From assembly GCA_000992695.1 (NCBI GenBank), contig LBUS01000001.1:20999-84998 (forward strand): DNA of 64,000 bases, in the 5' to 3' direction. Positions within the stretch are counted from its first letter, which is position 1, and the number at the start of each line of letters is the position of its first letter. The translations under genes and the position numbers were made by a program. This DNA is from Candidatus Peregrinibacteria bacterium GW2011_GWF2_38_29 (GTDB taxonomy: Bacteria > Patescibacteriota > Gracilibacteria > UBA1369 > UBA12463). The notes beneath the pieces are model-generated. The model searched no databases. It was not told the origin of the DNA and saw only the letters and a program-made list of their open reading frames with translations. Positions 26,423-33,782 of the stretch are shown here, piece after piece.

Positions 26423-26716
26423 CTAAAAACCCAAAACTGCTGCTGACCATTTTGATTCAGCCTCGGCACTCAATCTCGCCACATTGCTTTTAACAATCCA
26501 TACCTCTCCCCCGTCTTCTAACACAACGTGTACCGCTCTTTCATTAACTTCGTCTATTGATCCGTATTCTCCAACGGCTGGACTCATCCCGTCGCCTACC
26601 AGAACGAATATTGTGTCCCCTATCCCCGGCAGAGACGTGTCTTCCACTGTCGCATCCGGGTCATCATCACGTAAATCGTCATCGCGTAATGATTCATCGT
26701 CTATATCTATTCCCAT
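26423..26716 (-). CDS. Hypothetical small acidic protein
   Basis: 97 residues, not recognised. A strongly acidic N-terminus (DDESLRDDDLRDDD) is followed by a beta-rich ~60-residue domain (GDTIFVLVGDGMSP, then RAVHVVLEDGGEVWIVKS). It lies between truncated member B and a toxin-antitoxin pair. The small protein at 29009-29287 sits in a similar position next to another truncated member, but the sequences are not clearly related. Confidence 0.5.
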   Translation of the reverse strand: MGIDIDDESLRDDDLRDDDPDATVEDTSLPGIGDTIFVLVGDGMSPAVGEYGSIDEVNERAVHVVLEDGGEVWIVKSNVARLSAEAESKWSAAVLGF

Positions 26717-26786
26717 ATTATGTTTGATTAAGGAGTTTATTGTATCACTAAAATCGTGATTTTGTAAATACCTTGATTTTAATTTT

Positions 26787-26806
26787 CATATATGCTATTC
26801 TATATG
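26787..26806. promoter_or_regulatory. Candidate toxin-antitoxin operator
   Basis: CATATA-8-TATATG inverted repeat, 24 bp before the antitoxin start, in the position where antitoxins of this type bind to repress their own operon. A further AT-rich palindrome follows. Confidence 0.4.
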
Positions 26807-26829
26807 TGTAATTATATAAGTTTTTATAT

Positions 26830-27078
26830 ATGGTAAAGATTATACCAACTACAAAAGTGCAACAGAATATAGGAGGAATTTCGGCTACTATAGGCCAAGA
26901 TTTGTATATTGTGACCAATCGCGGAGAGGGAAGAATCGTAATGCTTCCTTATTTTGACGGGTGCGATGAACATTTTAATGAGTATATGGAGGATTACGTG
27001 ATGTCAAAAAATAAAGAAGTGCTAAAAAAACGTTATCAAAAATCTTCCGATTCCAAAAAAAGTGCGTTAACCGTATAG
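26830..27078 (+). CDS. Antitoxin, Phd/YefM-like
   Basis: 82 residues. The N-terminal half (TTKVQQNIGGISATIGQD, then YIVTNRGEGRIVMLPY) resembles the DNA-binding part of Phd/YefM antitoxins, and the charged C-terminus would wrap the toxin. It is 4 bp upstream of a RelE/ParE-type toxin gene in the same orientation and has an operator-like palindrome ahead of it. Such pairs act as growth regulators or maintain genomic regions. Confidence 0.7.
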   Translation: MVKIIPTTKVQQNIGGISATIGQDLYIVTNRGEGRIVMLPYFDGCDEHFNEYMEDYVMSKNKEVLKKRYQKSSDSKKSALTV

Positions 27079-27082
27079 TAAA

Positions 27083-27352
27083 ATGGTTTTATTTGTTTTT
27101 ACAAAATACGCGGAGAATGTTTTTAAAAAATTGCCAAAAATTGAACGGGAAAGGATTTTAAGCAAGCTTCTTGAGCTCAAAAAACATCAAGACATTTTTT
27201 CCATACTTAGAAAACTTATTGATTTTGAGCCGGCAACACACAGGCTTAGGATTGGTGATTATCGATTGATTTTGGAATTGAAGAAGTATGATTCAAAAAT
27301 TGTTGAACTTTGGGTTCTTGACGTCGGACACAGGAAGGATATCTATAATTGA
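27083..27352 (+). CDS. RelE/ParE superfamily toxin
   Basis: 89 residues of the RelE/ParE fold: FTKYAENVFKKLPKIERERIL, then HRLRIGDYRLILEL and LWVLDVGHRKDIYN. The RIGDYR and DVGHRKDIY motifs are typical of ribosome-dependent mRNA interferases of the RelE/YafQ side of the superfamily. The C-terminal His and Tyr residues are kept, so it is probably active. It ends in TGA. Partner of the upstream antitoxin. Confidence 0.85.
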   Translation: MVLFVFTKYAENVFKKLPKIERERILSKLLELKKHQDIFSILRKLIDFEPATHRLRIGDYRLILELKKYDSKIVELWVLDVGHRKDIYN

Positions 27353-27380
27353 AAGGCCCTATTTTGGAATAATTGCGACT

Positions 27381-28994
27381 TCATTGAACGGCTTGCATAT
27401 AACATTTTTCGCAGTAGATTTTTTCGGGACGGTCGGGAGAGAATGCGGTTTGGATTTTTTCGTTACAATTTGCGCAAGTGCGATCAAAAAGATTTGGGAG
27501 ATTGCGTGTGAAAAAACGCTCGCGATGCCTGCAGAAAAAGCATTTTCGCGGGGACGGAATGTTCAATTTTTTATAGAAAATAAGCTCATGACTTGTGAGG
27601 CGGAAAGGTTTGCGGCATTCTTCGCAAAGATTTTCGGGGGATTGAGTGAATGATTTTTCTTGCGTGGAATCGTCGTGCCATTTATAACCTTTTTTAATCG
27701 CTTGCTCGCGAGTTAATGGAAAATAATCTTGCGCGGAGGTCTCGTTATAGCCAAAAGGTGAGAGGTTAATCGGAAAAAATTCGCCGTATTCGCCGGTCTT
27801 TTTCATGTGCAAAATTATGCGATCACGTAACTTTTTATAATCTTCTTCGGAATATTGTTTGTTCAAAATGCAATTTCTTTTGTTGTGCATACTGACGCAA
27901 CCGAAACAATCTTGCGAGTTCATAACCGTATCGCAATAAGTTAAATTTGTGCATTCCCATGAGTTAAAAGTGAATTTGCCATTGAAACCGCCGGTGCCGG
28001 CATTGATGGTTTCGTAATAAAGTTCCGGGTGGTCATAACCGATTGAAGAGCAGTCCATAACGTCTTTTATGCCTTCAGCTTGGACAATATATTTGCAATC
28101 TTCGCCATCAAAAATGTTTGATCCGTGCTGGACGTTTTTGCAATTTTCAAGATAATCGCCGGTGCAATTTTCGCAGTTTGTTTGATATGAAGGCGGATAA
28201 ATCGCTTGAGATTTGAAACGCTTATAATTGGTTACCGCTGCGGAAAAATTGTTTGGGTCGAGAAGTTGTTTTATGAGTTTTTCATATTCTTCTTTTGTCG
28301 ATTGCTTATTATGAATGTAATAAGTTTTGTTGCGAAGATTTGAACAAAAAATGCAATTGTTACATCCGCGGAGGTTTACGGAAAAATAGCAATAACCGCT
28401 GTTGTATGAGCCAAAACAGTGCACGCAATTATATAAATTTGAGCCCCAAACGGATTCGTAACAAAGCTCTGACATTTTAATTGATTCGCAGTCGCAACAA
28501 TTTCTACAGTGGTTATAATGACGGCCATAATAGCAATCTTCGCTGTACCAAGAGCCGCCGACTGCGAGATAGCAATTTTTATTGTATCCGGCGTAATTGC
28601 AAAATTCTGAATTTTCCGCGGCTTTATTCATCAAACCAATGCGCGGAATACGCTTTTGCATTTCTGCATATTGCTCAAAAAATGTTTTATTAAAATCAAA
28701 ATCTCGCGCATATACATGCGGATCCCACTTATCACTCCACCAACAATCCTGGCAGAAAATTTTATATCCCGATTCCGGCGAATGAAGTGAAATTGTCGGA
28801 TTCTTGCAAAGCGCGCAAATATTTTTATAAAGATGCGGCTCGTTGCGATACGTCAGTCTGCGTTGAAGTCTGCAATTCGGACAAAGAGTTGGAGGCAGAA
28901 CCTCCAAACCCGGACCATAAGAAAGTTTTGCGTAAAAATTGAGGTCTTCTTTTGCAATTTCGAATGCGATTTGGCAGTTTTTGCAGGTTGGCAT
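27381..28994 (-). CDS. Cysteine-rich zinc-ribbon family protein, member C
   Basis: 537 residues with 40 cysteines by direct count (7.4%). The N-terminal zinc ribbon is CKNC...CPNCRLQRRLTYRN; a second CxxC pair is at CALC and another at FCQDCW. In the ladder region Cys recur about every 20 residues as NCYL, DCYY and LCYE. The two internal NKxxSxEEY motifs lie near 235 and 385. GEFFPINLSPFGYNET leads into the C-terminal ribbons (CEEC, CFFCRHRER, CANC, CEKC). The regular spacing suggests a beta-solenoid with stacked Cys, by inference. It ends in TGA, 28 bp from the convergent toxin gene. Confidence 0.8.
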   Translation of the reverse strand: MPTCKNCQIAFEIAKEDLNFYAKLSYGPGLEVLPPTLCPNCRLQRRLTYRNEPHLYKNICALCKNPTISLHSPESGYKIFCQDCWWSDKWDPHVYARDFDFNKTFFEQYAEMQKRIPRIGLMNKAAENSEFCNYAGYNKNCYLAVGGSWYSEDCYYGRHYNHCRNCCDCESIKMSELCYESVWGSNLYNCVHCFGSYNSGYCYFSVNLRGCNNCIFCSNLRNKTYYIHNKQSTKEEYEKLIKQLLDPNNFSAAVTNYKRFKSQAIYPPSYQTNCENCTGDYLENCKNVQHGSNIFDGEDCKYIVQAEGIKDVMDCSSIGYDHPELYYETINAGTGGFNGKFTFNSWECTNLTYCDTVMNSQDCFGCVSMHNKRNCILNKQYSEEDYKKLRDRIILHMKKTGEYGEFFPINLSPFGYNETSAQDYFPLTREQAIKKGYKWHDDSTQEKSFTQSPENLCEECRKPFRLTSHELIFYKKLNIPSPRKCFFCRHRERFFTRNLPNLFDRTCANCNEKIQTAFSPDRPEKIYCEKCYMQAVQ

Positions 28995-29008
28995 GAGCTA
29001 ATTATACC

Positions 29009-29287
29009 TTAATTAACTTTTTTACCCGCCTTCTTTCGTTTTCTAGTTACTCTTAAAAGCTCTCTCAATAAATCCGGGAACTCATCTTCAACCACCCATG
29101 AAGCAACTCTTGAGGTGCTTCTTATTAATCTATCAACCGGATATCCAACCCTCATTTGCATAGCATCATTAAATACCGATATTTCACTTCTATTGCTCGC
29201 AACGACTCTCCCTATCGTAACTTCGCGTTCACCGTCCATAACTGCCACTGCCTCTCCGTGTTTCGGCAGTTCTCTTTCTATCGTCAT
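29009..29287 (-). CDS. Hypothetical small basic protein
   Basis: 92 residues, not recognised. The first ~55 residues look beta-rich (GEAVAVMDGEREVTIGRVVA) and the C-terminus is basic (TRKRKKAGKKVN). Its start codon overlaps the stop of truncated member D by 4 bp, so translation may be coupled. No membrane or signal segment. Confidence 0.5.
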   Translation of the reverse strand: MTIERELPKHGEAVAVMDGEREVTIGRVVASNRSEISVFNDAMQMRVGYPVDRLIRSTSRVASWVVEDEFPDLLRELLRVTRKRKKAGKKVN

Positions 29288-30543
29288 ATAAAAATTGATT
29301 TTATGGAATTAAAATTGCCTCCGTCCCCGTTAAAAGGAGAAATGCTTGCAGGGAAGAATTCGCCATATTCGCCCGTTTTTCGCATGTGATTCACGATTTT
29401 CTCTCGTAGTTTTTTATATTCTTCTTCCGAATATTGTTTGTTTAAAATGCAAAATTTTGCATGATGCATGGAAATACATCCAAAAATGTCTTTTGAATTT
29501 GCGCAATTATCGCAATAAAAAGCATTTGTGAGTCCTTGATAAACGTTGTTGCCAAAAGCCACATTGAAAGATCCGCGTCCGACAGAATGGCATTCATAAA
29601 CAAGCTCCGCGCCTTCAATTCCACCGTATGTGTCGATGTCGTATCCGTCCTTGATTTTCTCGCAGTTAAAGACAAATTTGCAGTCTCTTAAGTTCGATGA
29701 ATCGAAACAGAAAGTTGAATTTTGGCAGTGATTTAAATAGTTGCCGGTGCAATTTTCGTTATTGTCGCCGTTTATAAATTTGTGTGGAAATTTTTTAACA
29801 AATTCTGAGAAATCTTCGATTGAAAAATCTTTTGCCGACTTAATTTTCTCTAAGTATTCTTCTTTGGAATATTTTTCGTTCAAAAAATGAAATTCCTTGT
29901 TTATCAGGTTAATACAGCCAAAACAGCTCTTGCATCCTGTGCAATTTTTAAGAAATTTTGAATCGCTGCAGTTTTTGCAATCTTGAGAAAATCCAAGGTT
30001 GTAACATTTGAAAATATCTACGCAGTCATTGCAAAGTTCGCATTCTACAGCGTAATTGCAATCGATTAAATCCACGCTTCTATATGTGTAATAAGAGTAA
30101 AAACAATCGCGATTATTATCCGCTTCAAAACACATATAACAGTTTTTATTCCAGCTAGCCAAATTGCCATATTCCGCATTCTCGTTGGCAAAAGAATAGT
30201 TTAAAATTCTTGGAACAACTTTGAGTAAATCGCTAAATTGATCGAAAAAAGTTCGGTTAAAATCGAAATCACGACCATATGATAATGCGCTCCATTTATC
30301 GCTAAAAAAGTATTCATGATCGTAGACGGGAAATGAAGTATCTTCCGGATAAATACAAATTATTTCTTTGCCGGTGCCGCTGCATTTTCGTTTATAAAGT
30401 TTTCTTTCGTTACGCCAAGCGAGACGTCGCTGTTGACGACAGGAAGGGCAAAAGGTCGGTTCAGGAACTTGCATTTTGGAATAAAAATCGAGATCTTGAG
30501 GGGTGATTTCAAATTGGATTGAGCAGTTTTTGCAGGTTTGCAT
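29284..30543 (-). CDS. Cysteine-rich zinc-ribbon family, member D, C-terminally truncated at a REP
   Basis: 419 residues. The N-terminal ribbon (CKNC...CPSCRQQRRLAWRN), Cys ladder and both NKxYSxEEY motifs are intact. The sequence follows the family as far as GEYGEFFPASISPF. It then reads NGDGG, encoded by the REP core at 29318-29328, and stops 15 codons later. The whole C-terminal zinc-ribbon half (~110 residues) is missing. The start is the ATG at 30543; an upstream ATG at 30588 overlaps the Fic gene. Probably a REP-associated deletion derivative that may still be expressed. Confidence 0.75.
   Translation of the reverse strand: MQTCKNCSIQFEITPQDLDFYSKMQVPEPTFCPSCRQQRRLAWRNERKLYKRKCSGTGKEIICIYPEDTSFPVYDHEYFFSDKWSALSYGRDFDFNRTFFDQFSDLLKVVPRILNYSFANENAEYGNLASWNKNCYMCFEADNNRDCFYSYYTYRSVDLIDCNYAVECELCNDCVDIFKCYNLGFSQDCKNCSDSKFLKNCTGCKSCFGCINLINKEFHFLNEKYSKEEYLEKIKSAKDFSIEDFSEFVKKFPHKFINGDNNENCTGNYLNHCQNSTFCFDSSNLRDCKFVFNCEKIKDGYDIDTYGGIEGAELVYECHSVGRGSFNVAFGNNVYQGLTNAFYCDNCANSKDIFGCISMHHAKFCILNKQYSEEEYKKLREKIVNHMRKTGEYGEFFPASISPFNGDGGNFNSIKSIFI
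29318..29328. repeat. Single REP core inside coding sequence of member D
   Basis: CCTCCGTCCCC, read on the minus strand as codons for NGDGG. The inner flank is GGAGGCAAT, as in the other single in-gene copy at 58282, unlike the GGAGGTT or GGAGGTA of most other copies. Confidence 0.85.
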
Positions 30544-30550
30544 AGCGATT

Positions 30551-31597
30551 TTAAAAGTAATTTTTAACGGCAAATTCGTATTGTTCAATGAAAAGTTTTT
30601 TAAACGCAGTCAAACTGTGCTGTTCATAAAATAATATAATCGCTTTTTTATATTCAATCTCATCAACGCTTCTGTATGAGAGCGGACAATAACCATTTGC
30701 AAGTAAAATTGCATTACCAAGCATGCGCGATGTTCGCTTATTCCCATCTTCAAACGGCTGTATGTATGACAATGCCGCTACCGCAATCATTGACGATATA
30801 AAAGGATTCTTTAAATTATTCAACAATCCGCATAAAGCCTCCACAGCCTCTCTGATTTGATAAATATTGTCATAAGGCTTATAAGCCGTGCCTATAATCC
30901 CGACGGGTCGACGTCTTAAGCCCTTTGGAATCTTTAAGCCTTTCGAGATCATATCATGCAATTCTTCGATTTTTTTCAATGAAACGGTCTTAAAGTATTT
31001 GGGTTTATCCCATATGTAATACAACGCCGTTTTATGATTTAAAATCATAACTGCCTCCTCGTGAGTTTTGCCCTTTGCTTCTTGTGAAGATTTCATGAGG
31101 CGTTCCGTGTCCAATAATGTGTAAGTATTCCCTTCTATATGAGAAGATCGCCATGAGAACTCGATAGTTATGCGCTCCAATTCTTTTTTGATTTGCTCTC
31201 GATTGTATGATTTAAAGCGTTTAGAATGGATTTCGGTTAGATTTTTGATGTGTAAAAGCTCTTTTTTTGAAAATAAATTTTCGAAATCGATTTTACTTTT
31301 AAAATCCAACTTTTTTATATTTACTTCTCTTTTATCGGGTTCTTTTTTAAAATATTCGATTAGATCGAAACTTCTTTGAAGCTTCGGGATAAGGGCTTCA
31401 TAAGCGACATTACGGCCATTACCGATCTTTCTTATTGAGCGACTTTTTAAAAGAATATTTAAGTCTCTAATAACTGTTATTCGCGAAGATTGATCAAAGT
31501 TATCGGAAACGCCTTTGACTATTTCTTTAGTTGCCGCTTTACCAAGCCTTTCGATAACTTGGAGTATGAATTTTTGACGATTTGTTAATTGTATCAT
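30551..31597 (-). CDS. Fic/Fido family protein with N-terminal winged helix
   Basis: 348 residues. A winged-helix domain (about 1-75: RQKFILQVIERLG, then SRITVIRDLNILLKSRSIRKI) is followed by a Fic domain. The inhibitory motif is SSHIEGN (class II type, placed N-terminal to the core). The core motif reads IQPFEDGNKRTSR, where classical AMP-transferases have HPFxxGNGR. The catalytic His is therefore Gln, so AMPylation is doubtful. An ATG 7 codons upstream at 31618 is possible; the stretch ATGATACAATTA is duplicated across the two candidates and could be an operator. Ends 7 bp before the start of member D. Confidence 0.82.
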   Translation of the reverse strand: MIQLTNRQKFILQVIERLGKAATKEIVKGVSDNFDQSSRITVIRDLNILLKSRSIRKIGNGRNVAYEALIPKLQRSFDLIEYFKKEPDKREVNIKKLDFKSKIDFENLFSKKELLHIKNLTEIHSKRFKSYNREQIKKELERITIEFSWRSSHIEGNTYTLLDTERLMKSSQEAKGKTHEEAVMILNHKTALYYIWDKPKYFKTVSLKKIEELHDMISKGLKIPKGLRRRPVGIIGTAYKPYDNIYQIREAVEALCGLLNNLKNPFISSMIAVAALSYIQPFEDGNKRTSRMLGNAILLANGYCPLSYRSVDEIEYKKAIILFYEQHSLTAFKKLFIEQYEFAVKNYF

Positions 31598-31642
31598 ATT
31601 CTTGGATAATTGTATCATATTGAAACAATTAAGACAAGGGAA

Positions 31643-33322
31643 TTAAATTTTATTGGATCCGAAAACGTGTTTAGTATAACATTCCTCGCAATAAATTGGC
31701 GGATGAATGAATGAATCTTGCGCGGAATTTTGCGGATAGCTCGTCATGATTTTCTTATCACATTTATCGCATTTTGATTCGAAAAGTTGTTTTGGATTGC
31801 GCGTTGCAAGGCGGGAAAAATGGCGGCAGTTAGGGCAATCTATTGGCGCCGGAACATTCAATGCGCGATAAAATTTGAGTTCTTGATCTATGAGTTTAAA
31901 ATTTTTGCCGCAGGATTTACAAGCTAGAAGTTCGTTCATTATAGAATCCGAAACGTCTGCGATTCTTTCCGGCATTTTGTAGGTTTGAGGTATAAACTTG
32001 GCATCGCTTTCAAGCCATTTAAAGCCCTGTTTTAAAGCTTCTTCCTTGGTTTTCGGGAAAACCTCCATAACCAAGGATTCATTGTATGCAAAAGGGCAAA
32101 TTTCGATTGGAAAAAACTGGCCATATTCATTTTTTTGCATGTGCGCGATTATGCGTGCGCGAAGGTCTTTATATTCTTCTTCCGAATATTCCTGATTTAA
32201 AATGCAGAATTTTTTGCGTTTTAGGCCGACGCATCCGAAACAATCTTTACAGCCGGTGCAATGATCGCAATATTCAAGATTGGAATTGTTGGTTGTGCAG
32301 GTTGTGCAAAATTTCAAATTGTATGCGTTGTTTCCGCATGCGGCGCATTCATATAAAAGCTCGGCTTTATCGCCCCAGCCTGAATAATCCATGCAATTTT
32401 TGGCTTGCATAGCCACTCTTCCGACATATTTGCAGTCTTCCAAATCCTTGCAATCAAAACAATATTCTGCGTTTTTTGAATCGTATAAATAATCACCGAG
32501 TGAATTTTCGTTGTGCTCTTGCTGAAGATTTTTATGCGGCTCCGCTATGAAAAATTCTTCGGCTTGTTTGCGGAATTTTGCAATATTTGCAAGCGTTTGA
32601 AAATCAAATTCGGCAAGCTGTTTTTCGTAATCGCGCTTTGAATATTCTTTGTTAAAAATATAATACTGCTTATGACGCAGATTTATGCATCCTATGCAGT
32701 TTTTGCAGGATTTGCAGTTGTTTAAAAAATAGCTTTCCGAACACGTTTCACAATCACTTGAATATTTAAGATTATAACAATTTTGGCAATCAATCGCTTC
32801 ATAGCAAAGCTCGGATTTGTAGATACTCAAGCAATCCATGCAATTTTGCGAATGATAAAGACGGTTGCTGTAATAACAATCTTCGTCGTAATCGGCTTCG
32901 AAAGTCATATAACAATTTTTCAGATAACCGGCGCAGTTTGTGTATAAACTGTTTGTCATGGTTTCACCTATTACAAAAGCGGAAAGATGAGGCGTGACAT
33001 TTTTAAGATCGTGAAATTGCGGAAAAAACGGTTTGTTAAAATCGAACGGTCGAGCGTATTTTGTTGCATCCCATTTATCAGACCACCAAACTTTCCAATG
33101 ATAAACCGGAAATGGATGATTTTCGTGATATTGCGAAATTATTTCTTCGCCGGAAAAGTCACATTTGCGCTTGTATAAGGTTCGCGTGTTGCGTTCGAGT
33201 AGGCGGCGAATCCAACGGCAATCGGGGCAAGAAGTTGGAGGTGGGACGGAAAGTTTTGAATAAAAAGAGAGATCACTTTGGGTGATTTCGAATTGACTCT
33301 GGCATTTGGCGCAAGTTGGCAT
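31643..33322 (-). CDS. Cysteine-rich zinc-ribbon family protein, member E
   Basis: 559 residues, complete. The N-terminal ribbon is CAKC...CPDCRWIRRLLERN. The ladder contains repeated NC/DC turns. The duplicated motifs are CINLRHKQYYIFNKEYSKRDY and CVGLKRKKFCILNQEYSEEEY. The C-terminal ribbons are LACKSCGKNF, CPNCRHFSR, CDKC and CEEC. It has the best-preserved internal two-fold repeat of the family. It sits between the Fic-like gene and a lone receiver domain on the same strand. Confidence 0.8.
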   Translation of the reverse strand: MPTCAKCQSQFEITQSDLSFYSKLSVPPPTSCPDCRWIRRLLERNTRTLYKRKCDFSGEEIISQYHENHPFPVYHWKVWWSDKWDATKYARPFDFNKPFFPQFHDLKNVTPHLSAFVIGETMTNSLYTNCAGYLKNCYMTFEADYDEDCYYSNRLYHSQNCMDCLSIYKSELCYEAIDCQNCYNLKYSSDCETCSESYFLNNCKSCKNCIGCINLRHKQYYIFNKEYSKRDYEKQLAEFDFQTLANIAKFRKQAEEFFIAEPHKNLQQEHNENSLGDYLYDSKNAEYCFDCKDLEDCKYVGRVAMQAKNCMDYSGWGDKAELLYECAACGNNAYNLKFCTTCTTNNSNLEYCDHCTGCKDCFGCVGLKRKKFCILNQEYSEEEYKDLRARIIAHMQKNEYGQFFPIEICPFAYNESLVMEVFPKTKEEALKQGFKWLESDAKFIPQTYKMPERIADVSDSIMNELLACKSCGKNFKLIDQELKFYRALNVPAPIDCPNCRHFSRLATRNPKQLFESKCDKCDKKIMTSYPQNSAQDSFIHPPIYCEECYTKHVFGSNKI

Positions 33323-33340
33323 GAATTAATAAGTTAGTTT

Positions 33341-33709
33341 TTACTGGGCATTATTCATTCCTTCTAATAAACTTAAAACCTCTTCAAAACTATCTGTATA
33401 ATGTATGTCTTCTTGCCTTCTCTCTTCCGGCACTCTATGCGCACTTACAGAGAAAAATATTAAATTATTAATACCATTACTCTTTGCTTCATCTAATATG
33501 TCTAGTCCTGCAAAAAGCTCCCCGTCGCCTAAATTTCCATCACATACAACTGCAAATATTTTGTCCCTAAATCTCCTAATTAATTCTAATGCGTCTGTTT
33601 TGTTTGATGCTTCAATTGTTGAAGCAGACGGAATCTTTTTACCTACCGCCCATTTTACGTCATCCCTTATGTCTGCGTCATCGTCTATAATTAAAACAAG
33701 TTTTTCCAT
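33341..33709 (-). CDS. Single-domain response-regulator receiver protein
   Basis: 122 residues, one REC domain with no output domain. The acidic pocket is DDDAD near the start, and the phospho-acceptor Asp is in VVCDGNLGDG. The Ser of FFSVSA is in the switch position. The conserved Lys after strand 5 is not obvious, so phosphotransfer may be altered. No histidine kinase lies nearby. It ends 18 bp before member E and may be co-transcribed with it. Confidence 0.75.
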   Translation of the reverse strand: MEKLVLIIDDDADIRDDVKWAVGKKIPSASTIEASNKTDALELIRRFRDKIFAVVCDGNLGDGELFAGLDILDEAKSNGINNLIFFSVSAHRVPEERRQEDIHYTDSFEEVLSLLEGMNNAQ

Positions 33710-33732
33710 ACTATTTTACACTTTAAGCTCAA

Positions 33733-33779
33733 CCTCCGTCCCTCTTTCTCGCCGAAAACTCATTTCAACCTCCGTCCCC
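33733..33779. repeat. REP direct pair (36-bp offset)
   Basis: CCTCCGTCCC at 33733-33742 and CCTCCGTCCCC at 33769-33779, same orientation. The second is followed by GAG and the TAG stop (minus strand) of the ATPase gene. CCCCG...CGGGG at its edge forms a small hairpin. Confidence 0.88.
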
Positions 33780-33782
33780 GAG

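Noticed and set aside
26391..26830. Missing N-terminal half of truncated member B in another frame
   Set aside because: No zinc-ribbon sequence (CxxC...CPxCRxxRR) is found in any frame upstream; an unrelated small gene occupies the region.
33733..33779. CRISPR-like array: direct repeats with 25-bp unique spacers and 36-bp period
   Set aside because: Only two repeats per site, an 11-bp repeat core, scattered over many loci, inverted forms present and no cas genes. It fits REP elements better.
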